Shown here: positions 1-6,000 of the stretch, in pieces
Layout of the letters: each line of letters opens with the position of its first letter
Position numbering within the stretch: the stretch's first letter is position 1
Origin: an uncultured Eubacteriales bacterium
GTDB lineage: Bacteria; Bacillota; Clostridia; UBA1381
Assembly (NCBI GenBank): GCA_900556575.1
Contig: USPO01000108.1
Span: 1 to 6,000 of the forward strand
Reading direction: 5' to 3'
DNA: 6,000 nt
Position numbers and translations under genes: made by a program
Notes under the pieces: model-generated
What the model was told of the DNA's origin: nothing
What the model saw: the letters and a program-made list of their open reading frames with translations, nothing else
Databases searched by the model: none

Positions 1-113
1 AGCAGATAAATGACAGGCACTATGATGAAGAGGTGCGAGAGGACGGATACAGAGAAGTGCTGAAATACGGAATAGCCTTTTGCGGAAAGGCATGCTATGC
101 GGTGGGTGAGTGA
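1..113 (+). CDS. C-terminal end of a probable AAA-ATPase-like / PD-(D/E)XK nuclease family protein (5' part outside window)
   Basis: An open frame enters from the left edge (first full codon at 3) and ends at TGA 111-113, giving 36 residues. The visible end contains GYREVLKYGIAFCGKACYAV. The pattern 'hydrophobic-K-YGIAF-x-GK-x-C' followed within a few residues by the stop resembles the C-terminus of the large family that joins an N-terminal AAA-ATPase-like domain to a C-terminal PD-(D/E)XK nuclease-like domain. This family is often present in many copies in gut Clostridia and Bacteroidetes, and its biological role is poorly defined. The assignment rests on a short tail recalled from family knowledge; the catalytic and Walker motifs lie outside the window. 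No terminator-like hairpin with a T tract follows the stop. The next gene has its own promoter, so the two are probably not an operon. Confidence 0.6.
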   Translation, partial: QINDRHYDEEVREDGYREVLKYGIAFCGKACYAVGE

Positions 114-152
114 TTAAGATTGGTACGTTAATGTCGATGTGAGTCTGAATGG

Positions 153-207
153 TATTTCATGCGTTCTTGACGGTATTTCATGCAAAAGCTATTGACTTAT
201 TCCATGC
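153..207 (+). repeat. Three spaced direct repeats of TATTTCATGC upstream of the SLH gene
   Basis: TATTTCATGC occurs at 153-162 and 174-183, and the one-mismatch copy TATTCCATGC at 198-207. The first two copies extend leftward to a shared 12-mer starting GG (151-162 and 172-183). The periods are 21 and 24 bp. The first is close to two helical turns, so those two copies would face the same side of the DNA. The third copy lies inside the spacer of the predicted promoter, directly after its -35 box. This arrangement fits binding sites for a regulator that contacts repeated half-sites, but the regulator is unknown. Seen directly: the repeats and their spacing. Inferred: the regulatory role. Confidence 0.6.
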
Positions 208-220
208 GGAGAGATAAAAT
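192..220 (+). promoter_or_regulatory. Sigma-A-type promoter for the SLH-protein gene
   Basis: A -35 box TTGACT (192-197) is separated by a 17-bp spacer from a -10 box TAAAAT (215-220). Each box differs from consensus at one position and the spacing is optimal. Transcription would start near 227, leaving a leader of about 30 nt before the ATG at 259, with the Shine-Dalgarno AAGGAG at 245-250. A weaker second match, TTGACG (167-172) with TATTGA (190-195), overlaps the upstream repeats and is probably part of the repeat pattern rather than a separate promoter. Confidence 0.7.
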
Positions 221-258
221 AAGGCTATAAAAAATAAGGGATAAAAGGAGAACAGAAT

Positions 259-2994
259 ATGAAAGCAGCAAGAATATTCGCCGTATCAGCGGCAGCGTTA
301 AGCATCGCAATGCTTGCGGGAGTAAGTGCATATGCCGATTACAGTGCAGATAATGCACCTGAACTTGAATTTACGCCTATCGGAGGCGGAAAGTTTATTT
401 ATTGCAATAATCCGGAGGCAATAGACAGCTATACACTTATGAACGGAAACGAAAAGCCGAGATATGTCATGAACAATGACAGTCTCGGACTGGGCAAGTA
501 TTACATTTATTTATCACATTATAATTTCACCGGAATGACAACTGCCGGCGAGCAGGTATCGAAGGACATGGAACTTGATGTGGAATTAACTCCGGTAGGC
601 GGTGAGTGTGAGTATACATTAAGCAATATAGGCTTTCAGACTACTAAGGGCAGTGCCTATTATGATGAAAACGGAAATATATTCAAAAAAGAGCCTCAAT
701 GGGGGCTGTTCGACTGCTGTGTGGCAGCTATGAATAAATCCATCATTGATATTGACGGCACAGATTATTATCCTTGGAACGGCGAAAATAAAGTAAATAC
801 GGTTAAAGCGTCCGAAACAAAGTGGATAAGCGAATATATACCGAATTATTCTGTTGTTCATTGGAGAAGACCCGTACATATGCAGGCTGTGCTTGAAATC
901 AAGTCGGGAACAATGAATGTGAATGTATGTGCCTTCCGTTCAAACGGAAAGCTCGGCGACCGTTCGGAAATGCCCGAGAATGCCGAAAACGGAATTGTAC
1001 GCTATGATAGGACAATTAAGGGTATAGCGGATACATTGCCGCAGGTTGAGGCAGATTTGAGCTATACAATAGATGACAGTGTAAAGGACGGGGATTATCT
1101 TCCCGTAAAAATGCATAATCAATATGCACCGAACGGAGTAATCAATTATGACTTGATAACTCATATTTCAGCTCTTGATGACCCATGGGCAAAGTCGCTT
1201 GCGGACGAAAGCGGAATGCTGCAGTTTACATATAGGGATAAAAATAAGCTTGCATACTACGGAAGCAAGGTCCCGCAGTCGGAGCGTGATGACATCTGGA
1301 GATTTGATACTCATCATACGGATACACATAAATATGAAGGTCAGCCGGGAACAAGCGGAGCGGATACATATAAGCCAAATTATGAAATAACGGCGGCGGA
1401 TAATGTAAACGGTTATGCCACAAATTTAGGAAATTACGGAGTTACATATACCTATAATTTATCGGTAACAAATAATAGCACGAGTACACGATATTTTACA
1501 TATGAACCTACAACGCAGTCCAATATATTAGTATATACCAATACGGACGGAAAGGAAAGTTCAAGTGCATTTACAAAGAGAGCATCCTCCGAATACAAGC
1601 AGGATATAATGTCAGCGGTAGAGCTTCCGGCGGGAAAGACGACCGAATTTTCGGTAAATGTAATTTTGCCCGTAAACTATAACGGAGGAATAAGAAATGC
1701 ATTTGTGATACATGACAGTAAGAAAACACTTGATTTTGAAACGGTGTTAAAAAAGCATAAATCCTATAAGGAAGCGCCGATGCTTACGGGAAAGCATTTG
1801 TCTGATTACAAGGATAAATTATCCGCTTCAACTCTTGCCGCCTTTGACGGAACACTTGACAGCTATGAAATACTTGACTGCGGCAGGTATTATGCATTGA
1901 GATGGTGTGATTTCGACAGTCAGCCGTCATCATTTTACGGTGCATGGTGGCTTGTACCTCATGTATATGTATTGGACGATGATTTCAATGTAAAGGGACA
2001 TTTCAGCTTTAGCACAATGCCTGTCGGCATGAGCTTTAATAACGGAAGACTGTATGTGCAGCTTGTAAATAATGAAATATATTCGTCCGAGGATGGGCTG
2101 TCATACAGAAAGGAAAGCCTGAGCGCATTGCCGGAGCATCAGGAGCAGAAACATATCAAACCGATTAAAGAGGTTAAAAAGTCTGAAATATCGGTAAACG
2201 GAGCAGTGCCGGAATGGGCGGCGGATGATTTTGAATTATTCAAGGCATACGGACTTGGCGACGGCATAACGGCAGAACAGAATTCGGCTGTTACAAGAGC
2301 GGATTTTGCCGGACTTGCCGCAAATTTAATAAGGTATTATAAAATTGCGGAGCTGCCGCAGACAACTGATATAGTCTTTAAGGATACCGATGAGAGTGAA
2401 ATAAGGCAGCTTGCGGAGCTTGGAATAATAAAGGGCTATGAGGACGGAAGCTTTAAGCCCGAAAGTACAATAACAAGAGAGGAAGCGGCGGTGCTGCTTT
2501 CAAGAATACTGAAGCTTGCCGGACTTTCCGAAACGAAGGATATTGAATACAGTGATGCGGAAAGCATATCGGAATGGGCAAGAAACGGTGTGGAAGCTTG
2601 CTTTAAATACGGAGTCATGAAAGGCAGGGACGGAAATATCTTTGATGCAAAGGGAGATTATACGGTAATTCAGTCAGAAATAACAATGCTTAGACTGCTG
2701 AATACAATAACAAATTCGGGCAGGCTCACATTGCCGGAAATACCGAGGACAGGCACTAATTATACGGTATATCGTGAGGGCTACAGAAACGGAAGAATTG
2801 AGCTTTCGGTGTATGATACGGAGGAAAACAGCGTACTTGTTAATAACGGCGGAGTGCTTGGAGTATCGGGAACATATACAAACGACATTAAATATTATTT
2901 GTGCCGTGGAAAGTGGGAAAAGTTTGAGGCCGGCTATGAAAGGATAAGTAATAATACCAATGCGGTGCTTTTGAATGGACGGTTTGAAAATTAA
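259..2994 (+). CDS. Secreted S-layer homology (SLH) domain protein, 911 aa, with unrecognised ectodomain
   Basis: Start ATG 259 is supported by AAGGAG at 245-250 (8-nt gap) and by an N-terminal signal peptide: K2/R5, a hydrophobic core at about 6-22, and a probable cleavage site AYA|D after residue 26. Residues 27 to about 640 are rich in Tyr, Asn, Ser and Thr and look mainly beta-stranded. I recognise no catalytic motif there. A stretch around GNYG (391-394), followed by 'TYTYNLSVTNN', faintly recalls surface proteins annotated with copper amine oxidase-like domains. Residues 545-620 look like beta-meanders with one Asp-box-like motif (SEDGLSY, 610-616). A short Lys-rich linker then leads to three SLH modules at about 653-691, 706-751 and 764-818. 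The first two carry the TRxE-type motif (TRAD 679-682, TREE 739-742) and the third has QSE at 805-807 instead. SLH modules usually bind pyruvylated secondary cell-wall polymer, so the protein is probably held non-covalently on the cell surface. A tail of about 90 residues follows. It contains nine cysteines, rather many for an exported protein. It is probably monocistronic. The coding call is firm; the ectodomain function is unknown. Confidence 0.96.
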   Translation: MKAARIFAVSAAALSIAMLAGVSAYADYSADNAPELEFTPIGGGKFIYCNNPEAIDSYTLMNGNEKPRYVMNNDSLGLGKYYIYLSHYNFTGMTTAGEQVSKDMELDVELTPVGGECEYTLSNIGFQTTKGSAYYDENGNIFKKEPQWGLFDCCVAAMNKSIIDIDGTDYYPWNGENKVNTVKASETKWISEYIPNYSVVHWRRPVHMQAVLEIKSGTMNVNVCAFRSNGKLGDRSEMPENAENGIVRYDRTIKGIADTLPQVEADLSYTIDDSVKDGDYLPVKMHNQYAPNGVINYDLITHISALDDPWAKSLADESGMLQFTYRDKNKLAYYGSKVPQSERDDIWRFDTHHTDTHKYEGQPGTSGADTYKPNYEITAADNVNGYATNLGNYGVTYTYNLSVTNNSTSTRYFTYEPTTQSNILVYTNTDGKESSSAFTKRASSEYKQDIMSAVELPAGKTTEFSVNVILPVNYNGGIRNAFVIHDSKKTLDFETVLKKHKSYKEAPMLTGKHLSDYKDKLSASTLAAFDGTLDSYEILDCGRYYALRWCDFDSQPSSFYGAWWLVPHVYVLDDDFNVKGHFSFSTMPVGMSFNNGRLYVQLVNNEIYSSEDGLSYRKESLSALPEHQEQKHIKPIKEVKKSEISVNGAVPEWAADDFELFKAYGLGDGITAEQNSAVTRADFAGLAANLIRYYKIAELPQTTDIVFKDTDESEIRQLAELGIIKGYEDGSFKPESTITREEAAVLLSRILKLAGLSETKDIEYSDAESISEWARNGVEACFKYGVMKGRDGNIFDAKGDYTVIQSEITMLRLLNTITNSGRLTLPEIPRTGTNYTVYREGYRNGRIELSVYDTEENSVLVNNGGVLGVSGTYTNDIKYYLCRGKWEKFEAGYERISNNTNAVLLNGRFEN

Positions 2995-3010
2995 TACGAA
3001 TTATGAAGAC

Positions 3011-3057
3011 GGGGCTGCTGCAGGACTTAAAGAGTTTTGTGACAGCCTCATTTTTTT
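3011..3057 (+). terminator. Probable rho-independent terminator after the SLH gene
   Basis: GGGGCTG (3011-3017) can pair with CAGCCTC (3043-3049) in a 7-bp, GC-rich stem with one G-U pair. One A and then seven T residues (3051-3057) follow. The stop codon of the SLH gene is at 2992-2994, so the hairpin is well placed to end that transcript. The loop is long (25 nt) but can form a weak inner helix (AGGACT with AGTTTT, using two G-U pairs), which would tighten the structure. The long loop lowers confidence somewhat. Confidence 0.65.
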
Positions 3058-3119
3058 GCGGCAATTGTTATTCTATTTCATTATAAATATCACTGATTTT
3101 AATTTTAACCGAAATTTAA

Positions 3120-3131
3120 TGCAATATTGCA
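3120..3131. repeat. Perfect 12-bp palindrome TGCAATATTGCA upstream of the dnaE promoter
   Basis: TGCAATATTGCA equals its own reverse complement and ends 20 bp before the predicted -35 box of dnaE. It has no loop, so it is not a terminator hairpin. It has the form of a site for a dimeric DNA-binding protein. In such AT-rich intergenic DNA short palindromes also arise by chance, so a role as operator is only a possibility. The rest of 3058-3150 is AT-rich and shows no other gene or signal. Confidence 0.3.
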
Positions 3132-3151
3132 AAGTTTTTATATTCATACCC

Positions 3152-3180
3152 TTGTAAAATGTCTGAAGATATGATATAAT
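3152..3180 (+). promoter_or_regulatory. Strong extended -10 sigma-A promoter for dnaE
   Basis: A -35 box TTGTAA (3152-3157), a 17-bp spacer and a perfect -10 box TATAAT (3175-3180) are present. TG at 3172-3173 gives the extended -10 form TGaTATAAT. Transcription would start near 3187, about 40 nt before the dnaE ATG. Together with the terminator at 3011-3057, this makes dnaE the start of its own transcription unit. Confidence 0.8.
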
Positions 3181-3226
3181 AATATAGATTAAGTTTAATA
3201 CACCAAAGAAAGTGAGGGAAGAAAAA

Positions 3227-6000
3227 ATGGAATTTTGTCATCTGCATACCCATACAGAATATAGCCTTCTTGACGGCGAAGCGTCGGTAAAAAAGCTTGT
3301 TTCCCGTGTTAAGGAACTTGGAATGAATTCGTGTGCTATTACAGACCATGGAAATATGTTTGGCGTTGCGGAGTTTTGGCAGGAATGTAAGGCACAGGGA
3401 ATAAAGCCTGTCATAGGCTGTGAGGTTTATGTTGCACCTCGCACAAGATTTGATAAAGTGCATGGAATAGATAATAGAAATTATCATTTGATATTGCTGG
3501 CTGAAAATCAGGTTGGTTATAAAAACCTTATGTACCTTGTAAGCAGAGCAAATATTGATGGCTTTTATTATAAGCCGCGTGTTGATTTGGATTTACTTAA
3601 AGAATATCATGAGGGACTAATTGCTTTATCTGCGTGTATTGCCGGACAGGTGCCTCGTGCATTGCTTGATTCGGGCTATGAAAAGGGCAGAGAAACGGCC
3701 CAAACATATGTTGATATTTTTGGAAAAGATAATTATTTTCTTGAAATTCAAGACCATGGACTTGCTGATCAAAAGAAAATCATTCCCATGCTGAGAAAAC
3801 TTTCTGAGGAGTTAGGAGTCGGATTGGTTGCAACCAATGATATACATTATCTTACTAAAGAAGATGCAAAGTATCAAGATGTACTAATGTGTATTCAAAT
3901 GGAAAAGACCGTAAACGATCCGAATAGAATGAGATTTGAAACTGAGGAATTTTATATAAAATCACCGGAAGAAATGGAGACTCTTTTTTCCTATGTGCCG
4001 GAGGCAATAGAAAATACTGCAAAAATTGCAGAGAGATGTAATGTTGAACTGGATTTTGGTGCACATCATTTGCCTACATTTAAGGTGCCCGGAGGAATGG
4101 ATGCATTTGAATACTTAAAACAGCTTTGTTATGATGGTTTAGAAAAGCATTATAATCCGGTTACAGACGAATTAAAGGAAAGGCTTGAATATGAGCTTGG
4201 AGTAATTAAGAACATGGGATTTGTCGATTACTTCCTTATAGTCCGTGATTTTATACATTTCGCAAAAACTCATGGTGTATCGGTCGGACCGGGACGAGGC
4301 AGTGCAGCCGGTTCAATTGTTGCATACACTCTTGGAATAACGAATATTGATCCTATAAAATACAATCTTATATTTGAAAGATTTTTAAACCCGGAAAGAG
4401 TAAGTATGCCGGATATTGATATAGATTTTGAACCTTCAGGCAGACAAAAAGTTATAGATTATGTTGTAGAACAATACGGAGCGGATCAGGTTGCACAGAT
4501 TGTAACATTCGGTACAATGAAAGCTAAACTTGCAATAAGAGATGTGGGCAGAGCATTGGATATACCGTATGCAGATGTGGACAGAGTAGCTAAACTGATA
4601 CCGAATGAACTTAATACAACAATTGATAAGGCATTGAATACATCCGCGGAATTAAAACTTTTGTATGACTCTGACAGCAATATTAAGGAGCTTATAGATA
4701 CGGCAAAGGCATTGGAGGGATTGCCGCGTCATACTTCCACTCATGCGGCGGGTGTTGTTATAACAAGTGAACCTTTGGTGGAATATATTCCGCTGACGGT
4801 GAATAAGGATGGATTTATAGCAACACAGTTTACCAAGGATACGGTAGAGGCTTTAGGACTTCTGAAAATGGACTTCTTAGGACTCAAGAACTTAACTGTT
4901 ATTGATAATGCCGTAAGACTTGTAAAACATACTCATGGAATAGACCTTAACATGGATACAATACCTCTTGATAAAAAAGAGGTATATGAACTTATCTCAT
5001 CCGGAAATACGGACGGAGTGTTCCAGCTTGAAAGTGCTGGAATGCAAAGCAAGATGATGGAGCTTCATCCGGATAATCTCGAAGATATTGTCGCAGGTAT
5101 TGCGTTATACCGTCCGGGCCCGATGGAGCAGATTCCGAGATATATAAGGAACAAGAAAAACCCGAAAGAGGTAACATACAAGCATCCTCTTTTGAAAAAT
5201 ATTCTTGATGTAACTTATGGATGTATGGTATATCAGGAACAGGTTATGGATATTGTAAGGGCATTGGCAGGCTATTCGATGGGAAAAGCAGATCAGATGA
5301 GACGTATTATCAGCAAAAAAAAGCTTGATAAGATGGAAATTGAACGCAAGAATTTTATTTATGGCTCAGATGATGGTTCGATAAAGGGCTGCATAAAGAA
5401 CGGTGTCGATGAACAAACCGCAAAAGAAATATTTGATGAAATAGATGCATTTGCATCATATGCATTTAATAAATCTCATGCGGCGGCATATGCTGTAATA
5501 TGCTATCAGACAGCATATTTAAAAACTTTCTATCCGGTCGAATTTATGGCGGCATTGATTTCTTCCGAAGAAGAAACTGCCAAAATAAATAAGTATATTG
5601 CAAACTGTGAAAGAATGGGTATATCTGTTTTACGACCTGATGTAAATCATTCATTGGCGACCTTTTCTGTTGAGGGTAATGCTGTGCGGTTCGGGCTGTC
5701 CGCAGTAAAGAATGTAGGAAAAGCAATGATTGAAAATATCGTGGCGGAGAGAGAACGCGGCGGAGAATTTAAAAACTTTTCAGACTTTGTTGACAGATGT
5801 GCTGTATTGGGTGTAAATAAACGTGCGGTTGAGGGTATGATTAAATGCGGTGCCTTTGATTCGATGGGTATAAAGCGTTCTCAGCTTTTAAAAGTATATG
5901 AGCGTGCTATTGAAGGCAGTGCAAGAAATGCAAGGGATAATATAGCAGGGCAGATGTCATTGTTTGACACAGTGACGGAGCAAAAAGAAATGGAGCTGCC
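3227..6000 (+). CDS. dnaE: DNA polymerase III subunit alpha (DnaE), 3' end outside window
   Basis: This is a C-family replicative polymerase that extends DNA in complex with the beta clamp and clamp loader. The frame is open from ATG 3227 to the window edge (924 codons plus 2 nt); relatives are roughly 1,100-1,200 residues, so perhaps 200-250 are missing. The start is set by GAGG (3214-3217) and by the PHP domain beginning at once (HLHTHTEYSLLDG, 5-17). The PHP domain (about 1-215) has a full set of candidate metal ligands: H7, H9, D16, H41, E66, H87, C137, D205 and H207. Polymerase motifs follow: GPGRGSAAGS (354-363), PDIDIDF (395-401; catalytic D398 and D400), FGTMKAKLAIRDVGR (428-442), RHTSTHAAG (501-509), MDFLGL (third catalytic Asp D549), VFQLESAGM (598-606), LYRPGPM (627-633), YGCMVYQEQVM (664-674) and FNKSHAAAYA (747-756). 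A helix-hairpin-helix region (about 820-895) precedes QMSLF (909-913), which matches the internal clamp-binding motif. The OB-fold and tau-binding parts are cut off. The intact PHP site points to a DnaE1-like enzyme rather than the B. subtilis DnaE type. Clostridia normally also carry PolC, which is not in view. Confidence 0.98.
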   Translation, partial: MEFCHLHTHTEYSLLDGEASVKKLVSRVKELGMNSCAITDHGNMFGVAEFWQECKAQGIKPVIGCEVYVAPRTRFDKVHGIDNRNYHLILLAENQVGYKNLMYLVSRANIDGFYYKPRVDLDLLKEYHEGLIALSACIAGQVPRALLDSGYEKGRETAQTYVDIFGKDNYFLEIQDHGLADQKKIIPMLRKLSEELGVGLVATNDIHYLTKEDAKYQDVLMCIQMEKTVNDPNRMRFETEEFYIKSPEEMETLFSYVPEAIENTAKIAERCNVELDFGAHHLPTFKVPGGMDAFEYLKQLCYDGLEKHYNPVTDELKERLEYELGVIKNMGFVDYFLIVRDFIHFAKTHGVSVGPGRGSAAGSIVAYTLGITNIDPIKYNLIFERFLNPERVSMPDIDIDFEPSGRQKVIDYVVEQYGADQVAQIVTFGTMKAKLAIRDVGRALDIPYADVDRVAKLIPNELNTTIDKALNTSAELKLLYDSDSNIKELIDTAKALEGLPRHTSTHAAGVVITSEPLVEYIPLTVNKDGFIATQFTKDTVEALGLLKMDFLGLKNLTVIDNAVRLVKHTHGIDLNMDTIPLDKKEVYELISSGNTDGVFQLESAGMQSKMMELHPDNLEDIVAGIALYRPGPMEQIPRYIRNKKNPKEVTYKHPLLKNILDVTYGCMVYQEQVMDIVRALAGYSMGKADQMRRIISKKKLDKMEIERKNFIYGSDDGSIKGCIKNGVDEQTAKEIFDEIDAFASYAFNKSHAAAYAVICYQTAYLKTFYPVEFMAALISSEEETAKINKYIANCERMGISVLRPDVNHSLATFSVEGNAVRFGLSAVKNVGKAMIENIVAERERGGEFKNFSDFVDRCAVLGVNKRAVEGMIKCGAFDSMGIKRSQLLKVYERAIEGSARNARDNIAGQMSLFDTVTEQKEMEL

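Noticed and set aside
151..207. CRISPR array or mobile-element terminal repeats
   Set aside because: The repeats are only 10-12 bp with 11-14 bp between them, far shorter than CRISPR units. They are direct rather than inverted and no transposase gene is near.
619..1423. Several - strand ORFs and one + strand ORF (1175-1390) within the SLH gene
   Set aside because: They overlap the long frame with signal peptide and SLH modules, show no recognisable motifs, and have no independent start signals that I could support.
2713..2760. LPEIPRTG as a sortase sorting signal
   Set aside because: No hydrophobic segment and basic tail follow; about 85 polar residues remain before the stop, so it cannot act as a classic C-terminal sorting signal.
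2975..3157. A 60-codon + strand ORF overlapping the end of the SLH gene
   Set aside because: It runs through the predicted terminator stem and T tract and ends inside the dnaE -35 box, has no good ribosome binding site, and its product is a low-complexity Phe/Ile/Asn-rich chain expected from AT-rich non-coding DNA.
3116..3487. A 123-codon - strand ORF
   Set aside because: It lies antisense to the dnaE start and promoter. The + strand encodes the conserved PHP motifs here, so this is a shadow frame.
3855..5726. Four short - strand ORFs inside dnaE
   Set aside because: All lie opposite highly conserved polymerase motifs; their products resemble no family and they are explained as shadows.

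Overview
This looks like chromosomal sequence from an anaerobic, Gram-positive-type bacterium of the class Clostridia (Bacillota). The reasons are a moderately AT-rich composition, sigma-A-type promoters, purine-rich Shine-Dalgarno sites, an exported protein with S-layer homology (SLH) modules, and a clostridial-style DNA polymerase III alpha subunit. Genus and species cannot be read from the window. All genes seen are on the + strand.

Layout: (1) Positions 1-113 hold the last 36 codons of a gene that probably encodes an AAA-ATPase-like/PD-(D/E)XK nuclease family protein. (2) Positions 114-258 are a compact control region with three near-identical 10-bp direct repeats, a good sigma-A promoter that contains the third repeat in its spacer, and a strong ribosome binding site. 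(3) Positions 259-2994 encode a 911-residue secreted protein with a signal peptide, about 620 residues of mostly beta-rich unrecognised sequence, three SLH modules (the third degenerate) and a C-terminal tail. (4) Positions 2995-3226 hold a probable intrinsic terminator, an AT-rich stretch with a perfect 12-bp palindrome, and a strong extended -10 promoter. (5) From 3227 to beyond the window end runs dnaE, the replicative DNA polymerase III alpha subunit, of which the first 924 codons are visible.

The three genes look like separate transcription units: promoters precede the SLH gene and dnaE, and a terminator lies between these two. There is no sign that they share a pathway. The surface protein looks like an accessory gene inserted next to a housekeeping locus. 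No RNA genes, CRISPR arrays, insertion sequences or phage genes were seen. I found no convincing new multi-gene system. The least explained parts are the repeat-decorated promoter and the large unrecognised ectodomain of the SLH protein.
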